NCBI GenBank assembly: GCA_030728235.1
Contig: JANRAA010000177.1
Location: 1 to 5,600, forward strand
Reading direction: 5' to 3'
DNA length: 5,600 bases
Origin: Flavobacteriales bacterium
GTDB lineage: Bacteria; Bacteroidota; Bacteroidia; Flavobacteriales_D; Sanyastnellaceae
Below the pieces are notes generated by a model, which was not told where the DNA came from, ran no database searches, and saw nothing but the letters and a program-made list of their open reading frames with translations. Made by a program: the position numbers and the translations under genes. Below, piece by piece: positions 1 through 5,600 of the stretch. Every line of letters starts with the position of its first letter. Position 1 is the stretch's first letter.

Positions 1-1
1 T

Positions 2-1471
2 GCTACATGGACTGTTTCAGGTGTTACTTCACCAGGACAGTGTGCTAACGAATACATCATGGTTCGCACATACACTGCTACTGATGCTTGTGGAAACACA
101 GCAACTGCTGAGCAAGTGATCACAATTGTAGATACTACAGCACCGTTCTTCATCTCTGTTGCGCCAAGCGTAACCATCGAGTGTGACCAGGATATGCCTG
201 CTCCGGCTGCTGAAGTTGGTGACAACTGTGGTGATGCAACATGGACTGTTTCGGGTGTTACTACTCCAGGTGAGTGTGCAAACGAATATGTTATGGTTCG
301 CACCTACGTGGCAACTGACGCTTGTGGCAACATGACAGAAGCAACTCAGACCATTACTGTAATCGATACTACTGCACCAGTGTTCACTTTTGTAGCTGGC
401 GACGTAACTGTACAGTGTGATCAAGAATTGCCTGCACCAGCGGCTCAGGTAACTGACAACTGTGGTGATGCAACATGGACCGTTTCAGGTGTTACAACTC
501 CTGGAGCATGTGCAAACGAATATGTAATGGTTCGCACTTATGTGGCTGTTGATGCATGTGGTAACATGACAGAAGCAACGCAAACAATTACTGTTGTTGA
601 CACTGTTGCTCCTGAGTTTATGGAGTACGGTGAAAGCGTTACAATTGAGTGCACCATGGAGATTCCAGCACCTTATTCTTACGCTGCAGACAACTGTGAT
701 GAGCAAGTTGATATTATTGTAACAGAAGTTACTGAGGCAGGTGACTGTCCGCAAGAATACACCATCACTCGCACATACACTGCTACTGATGATTGTGGTA
801 ACAGCACATCTGTTGATCAAGTGATCACTGTTGTAGATACTACTGCGCCAATGTTCACATCAGTTCCTGAGAACAACGAAATCAGCTGCGATGCTAACCT
901 TCCAACAGAAGAAGCAACTGCAACTGATAACTGTGGAGCTGTTACTGTTATGTCATCTGACCAGATCATCCCAGGACAGTGTGATAACGCATACACAGTT
1001 GTTCGCACATGGGTTGCAACAGACGAATGTGGTAACTCTAGCGAAGCTGAGACCATGTACTACGTATACGACAACGAGGCTCCTGTGTTCACTACAGTGT
1101 TGACTGATATAGTTGTAGAATGTGCGTCTGAAGTTCCTGCTGCACCGGCAATAGAAGCTACAGACAACTGTGGAATTGTTACTATCTCTGAGACCAGCTC
1201 AATTCAGTTTGATGACTGTGGTAACTACTATGCAGTATATACCTACTACGCAGTAGATGCATGTGGAAATGAGGCGAACCCTATTTACTACACTGTAACT
1301 GTGCTTGACGAAACAGCTCCTGTATTTGACCAAGAGTTAGCAGCGAATGTTGTTCTTGATTGTACAGAAGAAGTACCAGCTGCACCAGTTTGCACTGCTA
1401 CCGACAACTGCGCAGGTGAAGTAGAAGTTAGCTACGACGAAGTACTAATCGGAGATCTTCCTGCTGAAGGC
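2..1471 (+). repeat. Tandem HYR-like four-cysteine repeats, 234-240 bp period
   Basis: In-frame coding repeats are marked by the DNC motif, whose GAC/GAT codon starts at 221, 455, 689, 926, 1163 and 1403. The spacings are 234, 234, 237, 237 and 240 bp (78, 78, 79, 79 and 80 residues). A further partial unit runs from the left edge to 220, offset by exactly 234 bp from the next. The consensus runs DNCG, a Val/Thr-rich strand, PGxC, VRTYxATDxCGN, QTITVxDTTAP, VTxxCDxxxPAP. Each unit has four conserved cysteines, suggesting two disulfides per domain after export. The first three units are closest to one another, and later units diverge progressively towards the C-terminus. The fold assignment (HYR/Ig-like beta-sandwich) comes from motif recognition, not a search. 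Confidence 0.88.
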
Positions 1472-2446
1472 AGCATTGCTGATTGTTTGGCTTTGACTCC
1501 TGCTGCTTACGAAGATGGCGAGACTTGCAATGGTTTGGATCCTTGGAGTTTGATATTGTTCAGCTTCGATGACGCTGACGCCGTATTGTACAGCTCTTTG
1601 GAAGTGAACTTTGTTCAGTACCCTGATGGTTCTGCTACTTTGACTGGTTCTGTTGTTCGCAACGATGATCCATCTCGTGGTTGGGATATCAACGTAAACT
1701 TCGCAAACGGAATGGATTGGGCATCGTGGTCAACACAAGCTTTCCCAACAGGATACAAAGATGATTGTAACCTTTCAGGAGATAATCACTTCGATTGGAC
1801 CTACTACATCATGCAGGCAGGTGCTACACTTACTGGATGGGGAGCAAACGCAGGTTCTACCTTGAACCTATCTCACGCGCCTAGTAACCTATACTACGGT
1901 TACCAAGTTGGTGTTGCAGCAAACAACGTTAACGTTGACTACGGTAGCGGTGGCTGGTTCACCTACAGTGGTTTGTACCAAGGAAACAACGTTTCTGGAG
2001 CTGGTGACTTTGCATTCGATCACGATTGCTGTCCACGCTATTCAATCGAGCGCACTTGGTGTGCATCAGATTGCACTGGAAACGAGACCTGTTTCACTCA
2101 GACCATTTCTTTCGAAGATCTTGGCTTGACTCCTCCAGTAGTTGGTGGTGATTTCCAAGAAGTGACTGTTGCGAAAGGTGAAGACTTCGTTTTGACGAAA
2201 GTTCAACCTAACCCAGCGTACGACAACACGATGATCGAATTCTACAGCGACAAGAACAACACAGTTGTACTTGAAGTATTGGATATGAGCGGACGTCGCG
2301 TTGCTACCTTGTACGAAGGAACAGTTATCAAAGGTCAGACATACCGTAACACGTTGAATGCAGCTCTAATGCAGAGCGGTGTTTACACTGTTCGTTTGTC
2401 TTCTTTGACTCAATCAGCACATGCTAAGTTGATTGTAACACGATAA
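2..2446 (+). CDS. Large secreted HYR-repeat surface protein with T9SS type A sorting domain (5' end missing)
   Basis: The reading frame is open from the left edge to the TAA at 2444-2446, giving 814 visible residues. The start is off-window, because the first codons (ATWTVSGVT...) already lie inside a repeat. Visible order: HYR-like beta-sandwich repeats (residues 1-490), an unassigned aromatic-rich insert (about 491-675), the resumed end of the last repeat (about 676-705), a linker, and a C-terminal sorting domain (about 726-814). Each repeat carries DNC, a mid-repeat Cys, DxCGN, a DxxAP junction and a VxxxC strand. Known for the family: T9SS cargo crosses the outer membrane, the sorting domain is removed, and the protein is anchored or released. 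Cys-rich Ig-like arrays usually form stalks or adhesins. I infer an adhesin or matrix role. No catalytic motif is visible, so the substrate or partner is unknown. Transcription ends at the terminator just downstream. The protein class is well supported; the exact function is not. Confidence 0.9.
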   Translation, partial: ATWTVSGVTSPGQCANEYIMVRTYTATDACGNTATAEQVITIVDTTAPFFISVAPSVTIECDQDMPAPAAEVGDNCGDATWTVSGVTTPGECANEYVMVRTYVATDACGNMTEATQTITVIDTTAPVFTFVAGDVTVQCDQELPAPAAQVTDNCGDATWTVSGVTTPGACANEYVMVRTYVAVDACGNMTEATQTITVVDTVAPEFMEYGESVTIECTMEIPAPYSYAADNCDEQVDIIVTEVTEAGDCPQEYTITRTYTATDDCGNSTSVDQVITVVDTTAPMFTSVPENNEISCDANLPTEEATATDNCGAVTVMSSDQIIPGQCDNAYTVVRTWVATDECGNSSEAETMYYVYDNEAPVFTTVLTDIVVECASEVPAAPAIEATDNCGIVTISETSSIQFDDCGNYYAVYTYYAVDACGNEANPIYYTVTVLDETAPVFDQELAANVVLDCTEEVPAAPVCTATDNCAGEVEVSYDEVLIGDLPAEGSIADCLALTPAAYEDGETCNGLDPWSLILFSFDDADAVLYSSLEVNFVQYPDGSATLTGSVVRNDDPSRGWDINVNFANGMDWASWSTQAFPTGYKDDCNLSGDNHFDWTYYIMQAGATLTGWGANAGSTLNLSHAPSNLYYGYQVGVAANNVNVDYGSGGWFTYSGLYQGNNVSGAGDFAFDHDCCPRYSIERTWCASDCTGNETCFTQTISFEDLGLTPPVVGGDFQEVTVAKGEDFVLTKVQPNPAYDNTMIEFYSDKNNTVVLEVLDMSGRRVATLYEGTVIKGQTYRNTLNAALMQSGVYTVRLSSLTQSAHAKLIVTR
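1472..2026 (+). other. Unassigned ~185-residue module inserted within the last HYR-like repeat
   Basis: The sixth DNC (1403-1411) begins a normal repeat (DNCAGEVEVSYDEV). The expected next cysteine, about 16 codons later, is missing. Instead about 185 residues intervene before the repeat resumes with CCPRYSIERTW (from 2027) and SDCTGN. The inserted segment is rich in Trp, Tyr, Gly, Asn and Asp, with patches such as YPDGSATLTGSV, LNLSHAPSNLYYGYQVG and GGWFTYSG. Alternating polar and hydrophobic residues suggest beta strands. It has three cysteines (codons at 1484, 1526 and 1766). No signal peptide, transmembrane segment or catalytic signature is visible. I cannot name a family. A carbohydrate- or ligand-binding beta-sandwich displayed near the end of the stalk is a reasonable but untested inference. 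The edges are approximate to within about ten residues. Confidence 0.6.
2177..2443 (+). other. C-terminal Por secretion / T9SS type A sorting domain
   Basis: The last 89 or so residues fit the type A sorting domain of T9SS cargo. They contain a PNP motif (codons 2207-2215) followed by a Thr/Ile strand, then VLDMSGRRV, a Gly turn (KGQTYR), LMQSGVYTVRL, and a final short KLIVTR strand at the stop codon. In characterised members this domain directs the protein through the type IX translocon and is then cleaved by the sortase-like PorU. The domain follows a Pro/Gly linker (TPPVVGGDF) after the last repeat, the usual arrangement. This is the strongest taxonomic marker in the window. Confidence 0.92.
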
Positions 2447-2465
2447 TTAGATTCTCAATAAAAAG

Positions 2466-2501
2466 AGAGGCTGTTCTGAAAAGAGCAGCCTCTTTTTTTT
2501 T
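2466..2501 (+). terminator. Intrinsic terminator after the surface-protein gene
   Basis: A 12-bp stem pairs 2466-2477 with 2482-2493, with a single G-T wobble (2474/2485). It is closed by a GAAA tetraloop (2478-2481) and followed by nine consecutive T residues (2493-2501). It begins 20 bp after the TAA stop. The A-rich stretch just upstream (2459-2464) could pair with part of the T run, so the element may also slow polymerase arriving from the right, although nothing is encoded on that strand nearby. It should separate the surface-protein transcript from priA. Confidence 0.93.
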
Positions 2502-2510
2502 GTTAACATC

Positions 2511-2546
2511 CGCCGAGTGAGGCGAAACAATGTTGCCGATTGGCAA
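2511..2546. repeat. Two small inverted repeats upstream of priA
   Basis: The 140-bp gap between the surface-protein gene and priA holds the terminator and two short palindromic elements. The first is CGCC / GGCG with a 6-nt loop (2511-2524). The second is TTGCC / GGCAA with a 4-nt loop (2533-2546). Either could be an operator, a weak RNA hairpin in the priA leader, or chance. No recognised regulator site was identified, and no convincing promoter pair was found in this gap. Confidence 0.3.
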
Positions 2547-2586
2547 TGAAAGTAGCCCTCATCTTTTCTAACTTGCGGCACACATT

Positions 2587-5049
2587 ATGGCTGGCTTAGC
2601 AACATTCATCGACGTCATTATTCCCATCGCCATTCCAAATTTGCTTACTTATCGGGTTCCGAGAGAGTTGGAGGCTTTGGTAGGCATTGGGCATCGCGTT
2701 ATTGTGCCTTTGGGAAAAAACAAGTTGCAGACAGCCATTGTCGTCAAAGTACATACTGAACCACCCGCTAAGTATGAGGCGAAGTATGTAGAAGCGCTGC
2801 TCGACGATGTTGCTGTAGTATCTAACCAGCAGATTAAATTCTGGATGTGGATGGCTGATTATTACATGTGCACGGCGGGTGAAGTGGCCGCGAGTGCCTT
2901 GTTATCGAGTTTGAAGTTGGCCAGTGAAACAAAACTCGTTTTGCGTGAAGGGTACCGCGATCTTGATACCAACGAACTGACGGACAGGGAATTTCTTGTG
3001 ATAGAAGCCCTAGAGGTAAAAGGTGAATTGGAGATCAAAGATGTAAATGAGATTACAGGGATAAAAACCGTCCATCCGCTGATCAAGCGACTGATGGAGA
3101 AAGGTTTTATAACCACCCTTGAAGAACTCAAAGAAAAGTATACCCCTAAGACAGCCGACTTTCTTATTCTGTCGGATAAAGCGAAGGATGAGCATTGGTT
3201 GGAGCAGGTGATCAATGATTTGGAGCGCAGAGCACCGAAGCAGTTGGACCTGTTGTTTGCCTATTTCAGAGAAGATCCAGATCGGTTAGGGGTGAACAAA
3301 GTCAAGTTGCAAAAGATGGCTGGCGTTGATGCTTCGGTTGCGCGCAAATTGGAAGAGAAAGACATCCTTCGGATTGAGACCCGCGTGATTGATCGCATGC
3401 CCGTTTTCGATGGTGAGATGGAATTAAGCAAGTCGCTTAGTGAAGACCAATCCCGTGCCTTGGAAGAAACCAAAGCGCACTTCGAAACACAAGAAGTTGT
3501 GCTCTTGCACGGTGTTACGGGATCGGGGAAGACGGAAGTGTACATTAAGCTTATTGAAGAGGCCGTAGCCCAGGGCAGGCAAGTATTGTATTTGCTTCCT
3601 GAAATTGCGCTGACCACCCAGTTGATTAGCAGATTGAGGGTTCATTTTGGAGACAAAATCGGAGTGTATCATTCCAAGTTTAATTCGAATGAACGACTAG
3701 AGACCTGGCGCAGGGCAATGATTCCGGGTGGATATGATGTTATAATCGGTGCGCGATCATCGCTGTTTTTGCCTTTTCGCGATCTCGGTTTGATCATCGT
3801 TGATGAAGAGCATGAATCGAGTTTCAAGCAATACGATCCAGCCCCGCGATACAACGGAAGGGATGCGGCCATTGTGCTAGGCAAATTGTACAATGCCAAG
3901 GTGCTTTTGGGAAGTGCTACTCCCAGCATTGAGTCGTTTTACAATGCCACCAATGGCAGGTACGGACTTGTTACCTTGACTCGCCGACACGGCAACATGG
4001 TGATGCCTGAGATTCAGTGTGCAGATGTCAGAAAAGAGACCAAACGCAAAACCATGCGTTCTCATTTCACGTCTTTTTTAGTAGAGCAGATAGAGCAGAC
4101 CTTAAAAAACGAAAAGCAGATCATCTTATTTCAGAATAGGAGAGGGTATGCACCTTTGTGGCAATGCCGCACATGTGGATGGGTGCCACAGTGCACCCGC
4201 TGCGACGTTAGTTTAACATACCACAAGCGCGATCACCATTTGAGCTGCCACTATTGCGGATATACGCAGCAACCACCAGGCAAATGCGAGGCTTGCGGCA
4301 GTTACGACCTCAAATCGGTTGGTTTTGGAACAGAGAAGATAGAAGAAGACCTGACAGCGATGTTTCCAAAGGCGCGAATTGCGCGAATGGACCTTGATAC
4401 GACCCGATCGAAACATGCTTATCATGAAATTTTAACAGCATTTGACCAAGGCGATATCGACATTCTCGTAGGTACACAAATGGTCACGAAAGGATTGGAT
4501 TTTGAACACGTAGCCCTAGTTGGCGTTTTAAACGCTGATCAGATGTTGCATTTTCCAGATTTCAGAAGTTTCGAGCGCGCCTTTCAGCTGATGACGCAGG
4601 TTGCAGGAAGAGCAGGGCGGAAGCATGAAAGGGGAAATGTAATTATACAAACCTATCAGCCTGACCATTTTGTCATTCTAAAAGTCATGGAGCATGATTA
4701 CCACGGCATGTATGAGCAAGAATTGAGAGAGCGACGAAAGTATCATTATCCACCTTTTATGCGGCTTATCAAGCTCAATTGCAGGCACAAAGATGAGACG
4801 TATTTGAAAGAAGGCGTTGGTGTTTTGGCATCGATGCTGCGTGAGAAGTTCGGTGATCGTGTGATTGGTCCAGAAACACCCTATGTGGCGCGGATAAACA
4901 ACTATTACCACCGCAATATTTTGCTGAAGATTGAACGAGAAGCATCTACGATTAAATTCAAGGAGATCTTGCGAAGCGTGTTGGATGCTTTTCACGGGGA
5001 TGCAGACAGACGTACGATACGCATTCAGCCCGACGTAGATCCCATGTGA
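2587..5049 (+). CDS. priA: Primosomal protein N' (replication restart helicase PriA)
   Basis: PriA is a 3'-to-5' superfamily 2 helicase that recognises abandoned replication forks and begins reloading of the replicative helicase. This copy is complete at 820 residues. The N-terminal 3'-DNA-binding region starts FIDVIIPIAIPNLLTYRVP and includes WMWMADYYMCTAGEV. Two winged-helix-like stretches follow (about 131-190 and 219-270). Helicase motifs: Walker A GVTGSGKT (309-316), DEEH (406-409) with the following aromatic-rich loop, GSATPS (442-447), GTQMVTKG (629-636), QVAGRAGR (671-678). Zinc-ligand cysteines are 527, 530, 536, 539, 554, 557, 567 and 570, the spacing I recall for Escherichia coli PriA. 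ATG 2587 is the only plausible start: an in-frame TAA lies at 2569-2571, with no alternative start between. No Shine-Dalgarno motif is evident. It is longer than the E. coli protein (732 residues), nearly all of the excess preceding Walker A. The neighbours do not suggest an operon. Confidence 0.98.
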   Translation: MAGLATFIDVIIPIAIPNLLTYRVPRELEALVGIGHRVIVPLGKNKLQTAIVVKVHTEPPAKYEAKYVEALLDDVAVVSNQQIKFWMWMADYYMCTAGEVAASALLSSLKLASETKLVLREGYRDLDTNELTDREFLVIEALEVKGELEIKDVNEITGIKTVHPLIKRLMEKGFITTLEELKEKYTPKTADFLILSDKAKDEHWLEQVINDLERRAPKQLDLLFAYFREDPDRLGVNKVKLQKMAGVDASVARKLEEKDILRIETRVIDRMPVFDGEMELSKSLSEDQSRALEETKAHFETQEVVLLHGVTGSGKTEVYIKLIEEAVAQGRQVLYLLPEIALTTQLISRLRVHFGDKIGVYHSKFNSNERLETWRRAMIPGGYDVIIGARSSLFLPFRDLGLIIVDEEHESSFKQYDPAPRYNGRDAAIVLGKLYNAKVLLGSATPSIESFYNATNGRYGLVTLTRRHGNMVMPEIQCADVRKETKRKTMRSHFTSFLVEQIEQTLKNEKQIILFQNRRGYAPLWQCRTCGWVPQCTRCDVSLTYHKRDHHLSCHYCGYTQQPPGKCEACGSYDLKSVGFGTEKIEEDLTAMFPKARIARMDLDTTRSKHAYHEILTAFDQGDIDILVGTQMVTKGLDFEHVALVGVLNADQMLHFPDFRSFERAFQLMTQVAGRAGRKHERGNVIIQTYQPDHFVILKVMEHDYHGMYEQELRERRKYHYPPFMRLIKLNCRHKDETYLKEGVGVLASMLREKFGDRVIGPETPYVARINNYYHRNILLKIEREASTIKFKEILRSVLDAFHGDADRRTIRIQPDVDPM

Positions 5050-5600
5050 TTAATGGTATTCGCGGGCTCCGAAAATGCTGCTTCCGATTCTGACCATGGT
5101 GCTTCCTTCTTCGATAGCGATTTGATAGTCGCCACTCATGCCCATTGAGAGGGTATCGAAATCATCGCCGATCGACATTTTCGAGGCGTCAAAAATGGAT
5201 TTTAATCCGCGGAATTCACTTCTTACTTGGCTTTCATTGTTGGTAAAAGTTGCCATGCCCATAAGGCCACGCAGACGGACATTCGGGAGGTTTGCCCATC
5301 TTTTAGAAGTAAGAAATTCGTTTAGCTCCGCAGCGTCGAAGCCGAATTTTGTTTCTTCGGCAGCGATGTGCACTTGCAGTAAGACATCGATAACGCGATT
5401 GTTGGCAGCGGCGCGCTTTTGAATCTCATCGAGTAATTTCTCGCTATCAACAGCATGTATGAGCGTTACAAAAGGAGCGATGTACTTCACCTTATTGCTT
5501 TGCAGATGTCCGATTAAATGCCACTGAATATCGTTCGCTAAAATGGTAGCTTTCACCTCCATTTCCTGGACCTTATTTTCCCCGAAAACACGATGTCCGG
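5050..5600 (-). CDS. yggS: YggS/PLPBP-family pyridoxal-phosphate-binding protein (N-terminus missing)
   Basis: This is the 3' part of a gene entering from the right edge, with 182 visible residues and a TAA stop at 5052-5050. The family (YggS in Escherichia coli, PLPBP/PROSC in humans) is a cytosolic single-domain TIM-barrel protein that binds PLP without a known enzymatic reaction and maintains vitamin B6 and amino-acid homeostasis. Visible family motifs, numbered from the first in-window residue: FGENKVQE (5-12), WHLIGHLQSNK (26-36), RLRGLMGM (108-115), LSMGMSGDYQIAI (150-162) and the phosphate-binding GST in EEGSTMVRIG (163-172). The PLP-linking lysine lies in the missing stretch, about 45-50 residues beyond the edge by comparison with E. 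coli YggS. ATG at 5562 is not the start, because the conserved FGEN motif is read in frame upstream of it. It converges on priA with no intervening base. Confidence 0.96.
   Translation of the reverse strand, partial: GHRVFGENKVQEMEVKATILANDIQWHLIGHLQSNKVKYIAPFVTLIHAVDSEKLLDEIQKRAAANNRVIDVLLQVHIAAEETKFGFDAAELNEFLTSKRWANLPNVRLRGLMGMATFTNNESQVRSEFRGLKSIFDASKMSIGDDFDTLSMGMSGDYQIAIEEGSTMVRIGSSIFGAREYH

Noticed and set aside
59..61. ATG at 59 as the start of the surface-protein gene
   Set aside because: It encodes the Met of NEYIMVRT inside a repeat. The frame is open to the left edge, and residues before it match the next repeat exactly 234 bp later, so the real start is off-window.
29..820. Long antisense open frames opposite the repeats (29-424 and 485-820, minus strand)
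   Set aside because: They mirror the tandem repeat, have odd Cys/Ser-rich composition and match no recognisable family. The plus-strand frame explains the region.
1908..2129. Out-of-frame 73-codon plus-strand ORF inside the inserted module
   Set aside because: It overlaps a frame with clear protein signal. Its Thr/Val-rich translation shows no domain features, so it is a shadow.
2530..2571. 13-codon ORF just before priA, in the same frame, as a leader peptide
   Set aside because: It has no ribosome binding site, no run of regulatory codons and no attenuator following it. Short ORFs like this are expected by chance.
2569..2576. TAACTTGC as a Bacteroidota -7 element for priA
   Set aside because: It matches TAnnTTTG only partly, has no TTG at suitable spacing upstream, and would leave a leader of only a few bases.
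5138..5422. Plus-strand 94-codon ORF opposite yggS
   Set aside because: It lies wholly antisense to a gene with strong family motifs, and its translation is not recognisable.
5560..5562. Minus-strand ATG at 5562 as the yggS start
   Set aside because: Twelve further in-frame codons upstream encode the conserved GHRVFGENKVQE segment, and the family needs an additional N-terminal stretch with the PLP lysine.

Overview
The window looks like a chromosomal segment from a member of the Bacteroidota, probably a Flavobacteriales-like organism. Two observations support this. The first gene ends in a Por/type IX secretion (T9SS) type A sorting domain, a hallmark of the phylum. The priA start has no Shine-Dalgarno purine tract just upstream, which is common in that phylum. 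A genus cannot be named from this sequence.

Layout. Positions 2-2446 (+) hold the 3' part of a large secreted surface protein whose beginning lies off the left edge. It consists of tandem HYR-like four-cysteine beta-sandwich repeats with a period of 78-80 residues. The last repeat is interrupted by an aromatic-rich module of about 185 residues, and the protein ends in the T9SS sorting domain. A strong intrinsic terminator (2466-2501) follows the stop codon. After a gap that contains two small inverted repeats, priA (2587-5049, +) encodes the replication-restart helicase PriA, complete at 820 residues. All helicase motifs and all eight zinc-ligand cysteines are visible. The 3' end of a YggS/PLPBP-family gene (5050-5600, -) meets priA tail to tail with no base between the stop codons, and its 5' end lies off the right edge.

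The genes do not form a pathway. The surface protein is accessory and is insulated from priA by the terminator. PriA (restart of collapsed replication forks) and YggS (pyridoxal-phosphate homeostasis) are conserved housekeeping functions that happen to converge. No RNA gene, insertion sequence, CRISPR array or integration site was seen.

I found no convincing new multi-gene system. The part most worth a second look is the unassigned module inserted inside the last HYR-like repeat of the surface protein, together with the extra cysteines that flank it.
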